From positions 1 to 64,000 of the forward strand of contig REAP01000012.1 in assembly GCA_004294385.1 (NCBI GenBank): 64,000 bases of DNA, in the 5' to 3' direction. The notes under the pieces are model-generated. The model ran no database searches, was not told where the DNA came from, and saw nothing but the letters and a program-made list of their open reading frames with translations. Positions 33,288-42,428 of the stretch are shown here, in pieces. Each line of letters begins with the position of its first letter. Position 1 is the first letter of the stretch. The DNA comes from Oscillatoriales cyanobacterium. GTDB lineage: Bacteria; Cyanobacteriota; Cyanobacteriia; Cyanobacteriales; Microcoleaceae. The position numbers and the translations under genes are program-made.

Positions 33288-34601
33288 CTACCATTCTTGC
33301 AATGCGATCGCAATTCCCTCTCTCAACCCCAATCCCAGATTATCTTCTTTCAATAAACTTTCTAATTTATGCCTGACCTCACCAGCACCTAGCTGTTTCA
33401 GCGCTGATAAACTGTGCAGTCTGACACTGTTGTCTGGATTTGCCAAGAGTTGAATCAAGACATCTAAGGCTCTCATATCTCCTAATTGACCTAAAGCTAA
33501 AGCTAATGATTGTTTGATTCCAGCATCCTCGACAGCCGGATGATTGCTTTCGATAAAATTGATTATAATCTTAGCAGCATCAGATTTTAATTCTGGTTTT
33601 GACCATCGCCCTAAAACAGTGACAATCTCTTGACAGACAGTGGGATGTATATGATAATTAGAAGCAATTAATGCTTTTTCTAAGTATTCTAAAGCAGTTG
33701 CTGTTTCCATCCAGCTTAAAGCGCGAACAGTTTCGATTTGCAAAGAAACGGGAGTTATTGCCGATCGCAATAATTCAAATAAAATAGCTGCTGCTGCATC
33801 GGTTTTCAGTCTTCCCATCGCGATCGCAGCTTGCTGACAAACCTCCAAACGGATATCCCATAACAAAGGTTTCAGCAAAGTAACTAAATCGAATTCTTCG
33901 TCTAGGTACGCACGAACTCCTAGTGCTCGCACTGCTTCTTTTCTGACTGCTGTGGCCGGGTCTTTCAATGCTGCTACCAATACCGGGGGAATTCGGGAGT
34001 CGTGAAAACTACTCAAAGCCTCGATCGCAGTGGCGCGCACAGCAACTTGAGAATCTGTGACTACACTCAACAGCGGTGTAATGGTTTCACTGCGCCGAAT
34101 TTGAGCAAGTGCTTCTGTTGCAAATAGTCGGGAGTCTGCTTGTAATAAAAGAGTTGCTAGGGATGCTACTGCTGTCGGGCCTAAATTCCCCAAGGTTTCC
34201 GCTGCGATTTGACTCAAATCTTCGTCGGAATTTTTGACTAATTTTGCTAAAGCTTCAATTACTTCCGGGCGATTCCCTTCGGGATAGCCAGGCTTCACGA
34301 ACTTTCCGAGAATACGGGCGGCGAACCACTGCTGTTCTATGTCTGCGTCTTCGTCTTCGAGTAGATTAATTAAAGGTGCGATCGCCCCATTTCCCAGATT
34401 GGGCAATATTTTCTCAACTTCCCAGCGGTCTTGAAAATCCCCGTATTCTAAGACTGCGATCGCTAAACTGACAGCCTTCTCTAAATTTTCTGCTTCCAGC
34501 GGCTGATGTCCCTTCAGTGGCAATTGTTGCAAGCATTGGACAAGTTCAGACCAGTTTTGGCGATCGGCAGCGACTTGCGCTTGTTCTAAAATATTAAGCA
34601 T
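33288..34601 (-). CDS. HEAT-repeat protein, NirB-like (cyanobacterial)
   Basis: This 437-aa protein consists almost wholly of HEAT/PBS-lyase-type repeats (VIEALAKLVKNSDEDLSQIAAETLGNLG; PAVEDAGIKQSLALALGQLGDMRALDVL). In Anabaena a protein named NirB, needed for full nitrite reductase activity, sits next to ntcB. This gene has the matching place, 152 bp upstream of the ntcB-like gene on the same strand. It is unrelated to enterobacterial NirB. Without nirA beside it the assignment is tentative; a phycobilin-lyase-like or scaffold role is possible. Confidence 0.6.
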   Translation of the reverse strand: MLNILEQAQVAADRQNWSELVQCLQQLPLKGHQPLEAENLEKAVSLAIAVLEYGDFQDRWEVEKILPNLGNGAIAPLINLLEDEDADIEQQWFAARILGKFVKPGYPEGNRPEVIEALAKLVKNSDEDLSQIAAETLGNLGPTAVASLATLLLQADSRLFATEALAQIRRSETITPLLSVVTDSQVAVRATAIEALSSFHDSRIPPVLVAALKDPATAVRKEAVRALGVRAYLDEEFDLVTLLKPLLWDIRLEVCQQAAIAMGRLKTDAAAAILFELLRSAITPVSLQIETVRALSWMETATALEYLEKALIASNYHIHPTVCQEIVTVLGRWSKPELKSDAAKIIINFIESNHPAVEDAGIKQSLALALGQLGDMRALDVLIQLLANPDNSVRLHSLSALKQLGAGEVRHKLESLLKEDNLGLGLREGIAIALQEW

Positions 34602-34604
34602 AGT

Positions 34605-34843
34605 TTTTGTTATTGGTTATTGGTTATTGGTTATTTGTTACATAAATCAATTATATTGTGGAACAGGCATCTTGCCTGTTACATCAATTGTATTGTATTG
34701 TGGAACAGGCATCTTGCCTGTTGATATATTAGCCACTCACAACTTATATATAATTATATTGTGGAACAGGCATCTTGCCTGTTGATATATTAGCCTGTTG
34801 ATATATTAGCCACGGGCAAGATGCCCGTGCCACAATTGATCAC
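34605..34843. repeat. TTATTGG heptamers and five GGCATCTTGCC palindromes
   Basis: Heptamers are followed by TGTGGAACAGGCATCTTGCCTGTT repeated with TGATATATTAGCC spacers, closing with an inverted GGGCAAGATGCCCGTGCCACA. Nothing else fits between the two genes. Confidence 0.9.
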
Positions 34844-36409
34844 TTAATAATCACCTCCAGCGCCATATTCCCAGGCTTCAATTAATCGGTGAAAATAATA
34901 TTGTTGTTCCAGTGACAACTTTTTTAACTGCGGTTCTAGAGCTTTACCCAAAGGCTGTAATCCCGTATAAATTCCTAAATTAACATAATGAACCATCCAA
35001 TCTAATAAATTAGCTACTCCCACCTGTGGGATAATTTTCATAACCAATCCCGGATTGCTAATTGCCGTTTTCAACAGAGTTTTTGACAAAGCCGGAAACA
35101 GCACAATATCCTGAAGAAATGGTTTGAGTACAGGTTCTCCCAACTCTTCCATTACCTCAAACACACCAGACAAAAGTTGATTAATTTGATTGGGCTCTAT
35201 TTTCTGATTCATCGCAGCACTCATCGAGCGCTGAAACAACCAGGTGACAGATAGATTTGGCTGATATGGTTGCAAAAGTGCGATCGCATTTTGATTGAGA
35301 CTATCGCTTCTCAAAGCTTCATCAATTCCCAGAGTCAAGCGTTTGAGATGACGCACCATTGCGCCGAATCCTCCGAAACTGAGGGGAGATTGACTCCCAC
35401 TGCTATCTCCGACTGGCAGAATCCGATTCCAAGGGGTTTTGAGAGGACTTTGGCGATAGCAAGGGAAGAATCCGTAGAGTGCTCTTTGAAATTTTAGCTG
35501 ATTAAGTTCGACGTTTTGATATTGGGGAAGCAAGCGCAAATAGTCTTCAAATAATGTTTCTAAACTGAATCTTTCTGTGTCGGCATCTAAGTAAGTAAAT
35601 AGGTAAGTTGTGCGGCCATCTCGTGCGGGAAATGCTTCCCAAAAATATTGGCACTGATTTTGCATTGGGGTGAATGATGCGAATAGATCGCCAGTGTCAT
35701 TCTTAGGAAATCCTTGGGCGCAACTACCGACTACTAAACACACAGCATCGGGTTTTTTGCCTTGTCTTGCTTGTCGCACAATGGGTGAAAAATGTCCCAT
35801 CGCATCTAGTAATAATCTGGTTTTAAATGAATTTGATTCTGATTCTAGATTTGTATTTTTAGATTCTATTACAATTCCATTTGGGTGAATTGTTGCCGTA
35901 TTAAATGGTGTATTTTCAAATAGTTTACCTCCGGCTTGGAGAAAGCGCTGTTTGAGGGTTTCTAGGAGATAAACTGGGTCTACTCCTATGTTGAGTACAT
36001 CGCGCACCCAAATGTCTGGTGTATCTGGAAAGCTGATGCGGGCTGGGTTATATTCGGTAGCAACTGCTTTTTCTATGTCTGCAACTGATAGCAAATTTAG
36101 TTCTACGAATGCGTCTAATTCTTTGCGAGAAATGTTCCATTCTTGATCGCGCCCGCGCAGAGTGCCGCGTTCGAGTAAGGCTACTCGCCAACCTCGCACG
36201 GCTAAGGCTGTACCGATTAATATGCCGAGGGTTGCGCCGCTGATAATTATGTCGAAATCGATGGTTTCGAGGGGCTGTTGGCTGTGTTTGACGGCTTCTG
36301 GTATGGGTGCGGTGTTCTGTTTGAGGTTTTCCCAGAGGCGATCGACTTTTCGTAGGCCTCCGAGGGCATCTCCTGGCAGTTGGGAGAGGATTTGTTCGGT
36401 GAGGGACAT
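34844..36409 (-). CDS. FAD-dependent oxidoreductase, CruP-like (lycopene cyclase paralogue)
   Basis: This 521-aa flavoprotein has the dinucleotide-binding segment FDIIISGATLGILIGTALA (about 52-70), RVALLERG, LLDAMGHFSPIVRQ and a PVGDSSGSQSPLSFGGFGAM C-terminal FAD motif. The pattern resembles CruA/CruP, and the length fits CruP better than CruA. CruP proteins are conserved in cyanobacteria and plants and have been tied to carotenoid metabolism and oxidative stress rather than clear cyclase activity. Other FAD oxidoreductases of this fold cannot be ruled out. Confidence 0.65.
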   Translation of the reverse strand: MSLTEQILSQLPGDALGGLRKVDRLWENLKQNTAPIPEAVKHSQQPLETIDFDIIISGATLGILIGTALAVRGWRVALLERGTLRGRDQEWNISRKELDAFVELNLLSVADIEKAVATEYNPARISFPDTPDIWVRDVLNIGVDPVYLLETLKQRFLQAGGKLFENTPFNTATIHPNGIVIESKNTNLESESNSFKTRLLLDAMGHFSPIVRQARQGKKPDAVCLVVGSCAQGFPKNDTGDLFASFTPMQNQCQYFWEAFPARDGRTTYLFTYLDADTERFSLETLFEDYLRLLPQYQNVELNQLKFQRALYGFFPCYRQSPLKTPWNRILPVGDSSGSQSPLSFGGFGAMVRHLKRLTLGIDEALRSDSLNQNAIALLQPYQPNLSVTWLFQRSMSAAMNQKIEPNQINQLLSGVFEVMEELGEPVLKPFLQDIVLFPALSKTLLKTAISNPGLVMKIIPQVGVANLLDWMVHYVNLGIYTGLQPLGKALEPQLKKLSLEQQYYFHRLIEAWEYGAGGDY

Positions 36410-36439
36410 CGGGTTTTAATATTGAATATTCAATTAATA

Positions 36440-36720
36440 GTAGAACAGGCATCTTGCCTGTTTTTGAAATCAGCAATTCACAGGCAAGATGCCTGTGCCA
36501 CAAAATTACACAGGCAAGATGCCTGTGCCACAAAATTAGACAGGTAAGATGCCTGTGCCACAAAATTAGACAGGCAAGATGCCTGTGCCACAAAATTACA
36601 CAGGCAAGATGCCTGTGCCACAAAATTAGACAGGCAAGATGCCTGTGCCACAAAATCACACAGGCAAGATGCCTGTGTCACAAAATCACACAGGCAAGAT
36701 GCCTGTGTCACGGGATTTTG
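36440..36720. repeat. Eight 30-bp tandem units of the GGCAAGATGCC repeat plus one inverted copy
   Basis: Units of CAGGCAAGATGCCTGTGCCA plus CAAAATTA(C/G)A begin every 30 bp at 36481, 36511, 36541, 36571, 36601, 36631, 36661 and 36691, with 0-4 changes each. An inverted GAACAGGCATCTTGCCTGTT lies at 36442-36461. There are no unique spacers, so it is not a CRISPR array. Confidence 0.93.
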
Positions 36721-36730
36721 GGAATTATGT

Positions 36731-37003
36731 TTAATCAACTGTACTTGCTTCTTCAACCTGTAGCCGATCGCACAAAATGCGATCGCACACAATTGCACCA
36801 GTCTCCGCACTCCTCCAAACTTCCAACTCAGCTTCCAGTTGCGCTTCAAACAACAAACGTTCTCCCGGAAACACCGTGCGCTCAAAATACCAATCCGAAA
36901 TATTTGTAATCCGAGCAATTTGAATTTTGTTAGTGGTATTGATATACCAACACAGAATATTGACAGAACGATCGGAATTTACTGAGTTAATTGTTAAGTT
37001 CAT
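36731..37003 (-). CDS. DUF1830 domain protein
   Basis: This 90-aa protein has the pattern ILCWYINTTNKIQIARITNI, then WYFERTVFPGERLLFEAQLEAELEVW and CDRLQV, as in the small cyanobacterial DUF1830 family. It has no signal peptide or membrane segment. Function unknown. Preceded and followed by repeats and gaps; monocistronic. Confidence 0.8.
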   Translation of the reverse strand: MNLTINSVNSDRSVNILCWYINTTNKIQIARITNISDWYFERTVFPGERLLFEAQLEAELEVWRSAETGAIVCDRILCDRLQVEEASTVD

Positions 37004-37149
37004 TTTCTTAACTTGCTTGTGCTATTATGCGATTTATCAAGACGTTGACCAAACTCAAAGTAACACACAATTTTTTAAATGGCAAACATTCTGTCATTTG
37101 TACTAAATTTTTCAAATATTGAATTGATTGTTACGCCTTCTCAATCTAT

Positions 37150-37365
37150 TCACAAAGCCGGTGTAAAAACAGGCTTTCCTAAAGAACAAGATTTCCATGC
37201 ACCCAGAACAGGTGCATTCAATAATTGACACTGACCAACGGAACCTGTTTGCATTTTGTAGTGACTGCAAAAAGTACATTTAGAAATAGCATTGCAGTTA
37301 CGACTGGCAATTACCAGGTTGGGCTTGTTTGCGATTACCTTGCGGTCTAGAAGTAGGGTACTCAT
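37150..37365 (-). CDS. Small Cys-rich conserved cyanobacterial protein
   Basis: This 71-aa protein contains CTFCSHY, then VGQCQLLNAPVLGAWKSCSLGKPVF, so four cysteines lie in a CxxC...C...C pattern that suggests metal binding or disulfides. A GTP-like or enzyme motif is absent. It resembles a family seen in many filamentous cyanobacteria, function unknown. The 275-bp gap upstream (37366-37640) shows an A-run, a few CCTATGC heptamers and nothing else. Confidence 0.7.
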   Translation of the reverse strand: MSTLLLDRKVIANKPNLVIASRNCNAISKCTFCSHYKMQTGSVGQCQLLNAPVLGAWKSCSLGKPVFTPAL

Positions 37366-37640
37366 TAAATTACTTTTTAAATTATCACTCTCAAGTATGA
37401 CAGTAGGATTTCAATCCCTACGTCTATCTAAAGGCTTAATTAGTATGTAATTGTTTTTTAGGGAGCAATCTAAACTAGATCGTTTTCTCTTTATAAATTA
37501 TAGGGATCAATTTAAAATGCAGTCAGCAGATGTGAGATACTCGACTTCTTCTATTCCTTCTGCTATAAAAAAAAAATAAGGAATAAAAAGAAACTATGCC
37601 CTATGCCCTGTTTGGCCGATGCCCGATGCCCAGGAATAAT

Positions 37641-38942
37641 TTATTTGGTCAACGCTATACGATCCTCTAATTTGTCAAATAAAGTCGCCAATATAGTATT
37701 GGAAAATAAAAAACCTTCTGGATCGCTCAACCTCAAATTCCCCGACAGCGGCAACAGTTCAGCTTCATCTGAAATTGCGTGAAGCGAAGCTATTCCGTAG
37801 GAAATTGTCCCATCAGCATCCACAACTTCCACCCACCCTTGCCGCCAATAGGGTTGCAAACACTGCCAAATTTTCTCAACCGTTTTTTGACCGAACTTAT
37901 CAGCTAACCTTGACAAACTCAACCCTTCTGCTAAACGGAAACCCAGCATTAGTGTTTCTAACAAAACTTCATTTTCCGACATTGGAAAATCTTGCTTAAT
38001 TATTTTAGAGTCAGCATCTGGCTGGGAATTGATGGGAGAAATAGATCGCACCCATTGATAATATTCCTGAGTTTTGCGAGGTCTTGTCAACCGCACTCCT
38101 TCCACATAACTCGCCGCCCCCATTCCCAAACCATAATAAGCGCGATTTTCCCAGTAAACGCGGTTGTGACGACACTGATAACCGGGCCGAGCATAATTGG
38201 AAATCTCGTAATGTTCGTATCCAGAATTCGTCAGAATTTCTTGTGCTAAACGGTACATTTGAGCAGCGGTTTCATCTGCTGGCAATGGTTTTTCGCCTGC
38301 TTGAAAATAGCGACCGAAAGCAGTTACAGGTTCAACAACTAAGTCATAACTCGACAGGTGAGTTGGGGAAATTTTTACTGCGGATTCTAGGGAAGCTTGC
38401 CACTGTGCTAAAGTTTGGTGTGGGAGTCCCGAAATCACGTCTAAACTGAAATTGACAATACCAGCCGATCGCACTATTTCGACTGATTCAAAAATATCAG
38501 CTACAGAGTGCGATCGCCCGCAAGCTTCCAACAATTCATCCTGAAAAGCTTGCGAGCCCAAACTAACTCGATTAACTCCCGCTGCTACATATCCCAACAA
38601 CTGTTCTAAAGTGAACGTACCGGGGTCTATTTCTATGGAAATTTCCGCCTCAGCAGCAATGCCAAATTTGCCGTCAAGAGTTTCCAAAATAGTGCTCAAC
38701 TGACTGACTGAAAGCAGCGAAGGTGTGCCGCCACCAAAAAAAACGGTCTTCAGGGATTGCCGTAAATTTGGCGTTTCCCGAATTTCCTGACATAGTATAT
38801 CTACATACTGGATAATTGTGCCTGAGTTATCGCCATTTTTGCGATCGCCCACCACAAAAACTGGAAAATCGCAGTAATAACAGCGACGGCGACAAAACGG
38901 TATATGCACGTAAGCTGAACTGGGAATACCGGAATTTGTCAT
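37641..38942 (-). CDS. hemW: Radical SAM heme chaperone HemW
   Basis: The start at 38942 (MTNSGIPSSAYVHIPFCRRR) is chosen because GGGAG lies a few bases upstream. The 433-aa product has the radical SAM motif CRRRCYYC with the HemW-type extra C, VFFGGGTPSLL, RVSLGSQAF, SLDVISGLPHQT and YEISNYARPG. HemW inserts heme into target proteins; it is not coproporphyrinogen oxidase HemN although often so named. Near the C-terminus the segment ASLHAISDEAE is encoded by a dispersed mini-repeat (GCGTGAAGCGAAGCTATTCC). Monocistronic. Confidence 0.9.
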   Translation of the reverse strand: MTNSGIPSSAYVHIPFCRRRCYYCDFPVFVVGDRKNGDNSGTIIQYVDILCQEIRETPNLRQSLKTVFFGGGTPSLLSVSQLSTILETLDGKFGIAAEAEISIEIDPGTFTLEQLLGYVAAGVNRVSLGSQAFQDELLEACGRSHSVADIFESVEIVRSAGIVNFSLDVISGLPHQTLAQWQASLESAVKISPTHLSSYDLVVEPVTAFGRYFQAGEKPLPADETAAQMYRLAQEILTNSGYEHYEISNYARPGYQCRHNRVYWENRAYYGLGMGAASYVEGVRLTRPRKTQEYYQWVRSISPINSQPDADSKIIKQDFPMSENEVLLETLMLGFRLAEGLSLSRLADKFGQKTVEKIWQCLQPYWRQGWVEVVDADGTISYGIASLHAISDEAELLPLSGNLRLSDPEGFLFSNTILATLFDKLEDRIALTK

Positions 38943-39362
38943 TTTTGCTCCCGTCTCCGATTCAAATGTTAAATAATCTGTGTTAAATTTCACTACATCT
39001 CACCGAAAAATTGTTATTTCAAATCTAAAGTTTTTATTAAACTATCATTCATAATTATAGATTATATGACACTTTGTTAACCAAATCACAATGGGTCGAT
39101 CGCCTATTTCAGTTTAACCACAAACAATTTTGAGTAGCAGTAATTCCCGAATAGACCGCCTAGCAGCCCTTTGGAGCAATTTGGTAGATGCGATCCCGCG
39201 CGAGTTATGGCGTACAGGGCGATCGTATTTACCAAAAATGATAAGTGCGTCAAATAAGTTTATGAAAATTTATCAGTACATATAGCGATATCCGTCCGTG
39301 AATAGGAAACAACTATCGCCACTTAGAAGATATAATGCAGATAAATTCATTAACCTAGAACA
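38943..39362. other. 420-bp intergenic region, no gene seen
   Basis: It is AT-rich and lies between divergent hemW and the PIN/TRAM gene, so it must hold both promoters. Two HIP1-like GCGATCG sites are visible. No repeat of the larger families and no open frame of interest. Confidence 0.5.
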
Positions 39363-40445
39363 ATGCTAGACGCAATCATAATTATCTCATTCATAATCGC
39401 AGGCGGAGGCATCGGCTTTTACGGAGTCGAGCTCCTACCGACCAACCTGCTGGAACAAGTTACAAATATACAAGGTTTAAGTTCCGTACTAGGAGCATTT
39501 GGAACATTAATCGGCTTCGTGCTGGGATTAGTGGCTCAAACCACCTACCGACGAGTAGAAAAGCAATTCCGGGATATGCCGGTGGAAATGTTGCTGACAC
39601 GCGCGATCGGCTTAATCATCGGACTGCTAGTAGCTAACTTAATGCTAGCACCACTTTTCCTACTACCAATTCCCCGCGAATTTGGCTTCATCAAACCTCT
39701 AGTTGCAGTCTTAGGTAGCGTCATGTTCGGCTTTACAGGAGTCACATTGACCGACACCCACGGTCGTGCTTTCCTGCGACTGATTAACCCCAAAAGCTTA
39801 GACGCAACAGTGTTAATGGCCGAGGGTACTTTCAAGCCAGCAAGTGCCAAAGTTGTCGATACAAGCTGTATTATTGACGGCCGAATTGAAAACCTCCTAG
39901 AAACTGGTTTTCTAGAAGGTCAAATTATCATCCCCCAATTCGTTTTGCAAGAATTACAACTAATAGCTGATTCTGCCAACGACCAAAAACGAGTACGAGG
40001 TAGACGCGGCTTAGACATTCTCAACCGCATCAAAGAAACTTACCCAGAACGAATTCAAATTCACTCTGCTGACTACGAAGAGATTGCGACAGTTGATGCC
40101 AAATTAGTCCGCTTTGCTTTAGAGATTGACGGCATTTTGTTGACCAACGATTACAACTTGTCGAAAGTAGCTACCGTCCAAAAACTGGCAGTTTTAAATA
40201 TTAACGACTTGACTCATGCAGTGCGTCCGACTTATTTACCAGGAGACACCATCGACCTCAAAATTCGTAAAGAAGGCAAAGAACCATCTCAAGGCATTGG
40301 CTACTTGGATGACGGCACAATGGTTGTCGTCGAAGCAGGCAGCAGTTATGTTGGTGCAGAAGCCAGAGTAGTTGTTACCAGCGCCTTGCAAACAACCGCA
40401 GGTAGAATGATTTTTGCCCGCCCTCAAGAGTCCCTCATTGCTTAA
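39363..40445 (+). CDS. PIN/TRAM domain membrane protein (YacL-like)
   Basis: In this 360-aa protein four hydrophobic segments (about 4-24, 40-60, 80-104, 108-126) are followed by a PIN nuclease domain (KVVDTSCIIDGRIENLL with D166; GILLTNDYNLSKV). A C-terminal TRAM domain (LPGDTIDLKIRKEGKEPSQG) predicts RNA binding. This is the layout of Bacillus YacL-type proteins and is universal in cyanobacteria. It may be a membrane-bound ribonuclease; the biological role is unknown. The next gene starts 6 bp after its stop. Confidence 0.88.
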   Translation: MLDAIIIISFIIAGGGIGFYGVELLPTNLLEQVTNIQGLSSVLGAFGTLIGFVLGLVAQTTYRRVEKQFRDMPVEMLLTRAIGLIIGLLVANLMLAPLFLLPIPREFGFIKPLVAVLGSVMFGFTGVTLTDTHGRAFLRLINPKSLDATVLMAEGTFKPASAKVVDTSCIIDGRIENLLETGFLEGQIIIPQFVLQELQLIADSANDQKRVRGRRGLDILNRIKETYPERIQIHSADYEEIATVDAKLVRFALEIDGILLTNDYNLSKVATVQKLAVLNINDLTHAVRPTYLPGDTIDLKIRKEGKEPSQGIGYLDDGTMVVVEAGSSYVGAEARVVVTSALQTTAGRMIFARPQESLIA

Positions 40446-40451
40446 AATAAA

Positions 40452-40637
40452 ATGGCTAGAGCAATTAGGATTAAAAATTGCGATCGTTGTTCCCAATCAG
40501 CCCTGATTCTCTACCGTGTACGGTATGACGAATCGGGGCTGTGGTTTTTTCTATGTCTTAATTGTTGGGAATTTATCAGTGAAAATAATCCTTTTTATGC
40601 CTACGGTGGCACTTGGAAAGCTAGCAAGAAAAAATAG
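40452..40637 (+). CDS. Small CxxC protein downstream of PIN/TRAM
   Basis: This 61-aa protein has two CxxC pairs (CDRC at about 10-13 and CLNC at 35-38), giving a likely zinc ribbon, and a Lys-rich end. It starts 6 bp after the PIN/TRAM gene and is surely co-transcribed with it. It could bind RNA or assist the PIN protein; this is inference from the context. Confidence 0.75.
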   Translation: MARAIRIKNCDRCSQSALILYRVRYDESGLWFFLCLNCWEFISENNPFYAYGGTWKASKKK

Positions 40638-40659
40638 TCATTAGACATCGACCATATTT

Positions 40660-40690
40660 CTTGTGGAACAGGCATCCTGCCTGTTCAAAA
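40660..40690. repeat. Single GGCATCCTGCC palindrome
   Basis: TTGTGGAACAGGCATCCTGC continuing CTGTTC; one copy of the window-wide family, between the convergent small CxxC and Uma2 genes. Confidence 0.85.
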
Positions 40691-40720
40691 CTGGCTTTTC
40701 TGGATACCTATTAGTTGAAG

Positions 40721-41293
40721 TCAACCAAGCCCGATGACATCTTCATATATTGAGGCGATCGCACATTTAAAATTAACACTCTTTAACTCAACTTCTTGCC
40801 CTTGAGTATAAGGATAAAGCACCCACAAACCCTCGGAATTCCGGCGGAAACACTCAACACCAACTTTTTCTTGATTAATTAAGACATATTCTTGTAAACT
40901 TTCAGAAGCGCGGTAATCAGCAAACTTTTCACCTCTGTCAAAACCCGCTGTTGTCGGCGACAAAACTTCGACAATTAGGCGCGGATAGCAAATGAAATCT
41001 TCCGCAGCATTTTTATCCCGTTCATCACAAGTCACAGCTACATCAGGATAGTAATAAAAACTTGATGTATCGAGCATAACTTTCATATCTACCATGTAAG
41101 GTATGCAGCCAGTACCCCGAAGATGATTTCTCAGCAAGATTGCTACGTTGAGAGTAACGGTAACATGAGCTTTGCTTGCCCCTGCCATTGCGTAGATTTC
41201 ACCTTGTCTATACTCGTGTTTGATCGGGCTGATTTTCTCGCCTGCTAAATAATCTTCGGGAGAGACGTAAGTGCAGCTTTTGCTTACAACCAT
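40721..41293 (-). CDS. Uma2 family putative endonuclease (DUF820)
   Basis: This 190-aa protein has the typical YVSPEDYLAGEKISPIKHEYRQGEIYAMAGAS start and PD-(D/E)XK-like residues in YYYPDVAVTCDERD and LIVEVLSPTT, with FDRGEKFADYRAS following. Uma2 proteins are abundant in cyanobacteria and predicted nucleases of unknown function. Complete length. Divergent from the LCP gene with 87 bp between. Confidence 0.88.
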   Translation of the reverse strand: MVVSKSCTYVSPEDYLAGEKISPIKHEYRQGEIYAMAGASKAHVTVTLNVAILLRNHLRGTGCIPYMVDMKVMLDTSSFYYYPDVAVTCDERDKNAAEDFICYPRLIVEVLSPTTAGFDRGEKFADYRASESLQEYVLINQEKVGVECFRRNSEGLWVLYPYTQGQEVELKSVNFKCAIASIYEDVIGLG

Positions 41294-41380
41294 AAAATCA
41301 TGAAATGGGTGAGGATTTCATAGTCATTATAGCACGCTACATAATATAATGTATAAAGCCTTGCAGCAAAAAACAAGTCA

Positions 41381-42421
41381 ATGAAAAACTTGTCAATCTT
41401 TAAAAGAAACTTATTTAAATCCTGCGATCGCATATCTAGACAAAAGCCCCGAAAAACCCTGTATATGTTAGGGCTATGGTTGTTTTTGATTCTCGGAGTC
41501 ATTTCTGCTGCGATCGGGGCAATTACCGCACTATTAGCCCCCGTGGAACCGCAAATTATTAGTAAAGTCCTAGATGCTACTGGGCTTAGCCAGATATCAT
41601 CCGTCCCCTCAGCCTACCGAATATCGCGGCCAGTTAATATTTTAATCATGGGAGTTGACCGCGTGCCCAAAGCTGCGGCAAATTCCCCTAAAATTTTTAA
41701 CGGGCGCAGTGATACAATACTTTTATTACGCCTAGATCCTAGAGATAAATCTATTAGTTTGCTTTCGATTCCGCGAGATACAAAAATCGAAGTTCCTGGC
41801 ATTAAATTCAGCAAAATTGGCGAAGCTAATGCCAAAGGAGGTTCAGCTTTGGTATTACGATTGGTTAGCAGTATGCTGAACAATATCACAATCGAGCGAT
41901 ACGTGCGAGTTAACACCGGTGCGTTGCGAGAATTAGTCGATTTGTTAGGCGGAATTGAAGTATTTGTACCTCGCACGATGTCCTATCAAGATAATACTCA
42001 AAAGTTAAAAATAAACTTAGCAAAAGGTTGGCAAACTCTCAACGGAGAACAAGCAGAGCAATTTGCTCGATTTCGCAATGACGGTTTAGGAGATATCGGC
42101 CGCATGACGCGCCAGCAATCTTTAATTCAAGCTATTCGCAATCGCCTCGGAAGTCCATCAGTAGTGGTGCGGCTACCGGAAATTATGCGAGTGATGCAAA
42201 AATATGTCGATACTAATCTAAATTTTGAAGAAATATTGACCCTAGCAACTTTTGGTGTACAATTAGACTCAGATAATTTTAAAATCGTGATGTTACCTGG
42301 GCGTTCTAGTTCAGCGGAAGGGGATTTGAGGAGTTATTGGATTTTAGATAAAGCTAAGCGCGATCGCATTATGGCACAATATTTCAAACAAGGCGCATTA
42401 GATTTCACCCAAGGACGTTGA
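41381..42421 (+). CDS. LCP family (LytR-CpsA-Psr) glycopolymer transferase
   Basis: This 346-aa protein has an N-terminal cytoplasmic stretch, one membrane helix (LGLWLFLILGVISAAIGAITAL, about 30-52) and an extracytoplasmic LCP domain. The domain shows NILIMGVDRV, SDTILLLRLDPRDKSISLLSIPRDTKIEVPG, KIGEANAKGG and RFRNDGLGDIGRMTRQQ, with the conserved Asp and Arg residues. LCP enzymes join polyprenyl-linked glycopolymers to the cell wall. The pentapeptide gene starts 8 bp downstream, suggesting one transcript. Confidence 0.9.
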   Translation: MKNLSIFKRNLFKSCDRISRQKPRKTLYMLGLWLFLILGVISAAIGAITALLAPVEPQIISKVLDATGLSQISSVPSAYRISRPVNILIMGVDRVPKAAANSPKIFNGRSDTILLLRLDPRDKSISLLSIPRDTKIEVPGIKFSKIGEANAKGGSALVLRLVSSMLNNITIERYVRVNTGALRELVDLLGGIEVFVPRTMSYQDNTQKLKINLAKGWQTLNGEQAEQFARFRNDGLGDIGRMTRQQSLIQAIRNRLGSPSVVVRLPEIMRVMQKYVDTNLNFEEILTLATFGVQLDSDNFKIVMLPGRSSSAEGDLRSYWILDKAKRDRIMAQYFKQGALDFTQGR

Positions 42422-42428
42422 CATATCT

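Noticed and set aside
33288..34601. Siroheme nitrite reductase large subunit because of the name NirB
   Set aside because: The protein is made of HEAT repeats and has no flavin, NADH or siroheme motifs; the name applies only in the Anabaena sense.
36481..36720. Regular 30-bp repeats resembling a CRISPR array
   Set aside because: Units are directly adjacent with no unique spacers, there are no cas genes, and the unit belongs to a dispersed palindromic family.
37641..38942. Oxygen-independent coproporphyrinogen oxidase HemN
   Set aside because: The N-terminal part and length fit the HemW group, which is a heme chaperone; HemN proteins are longer at the N-terminus.
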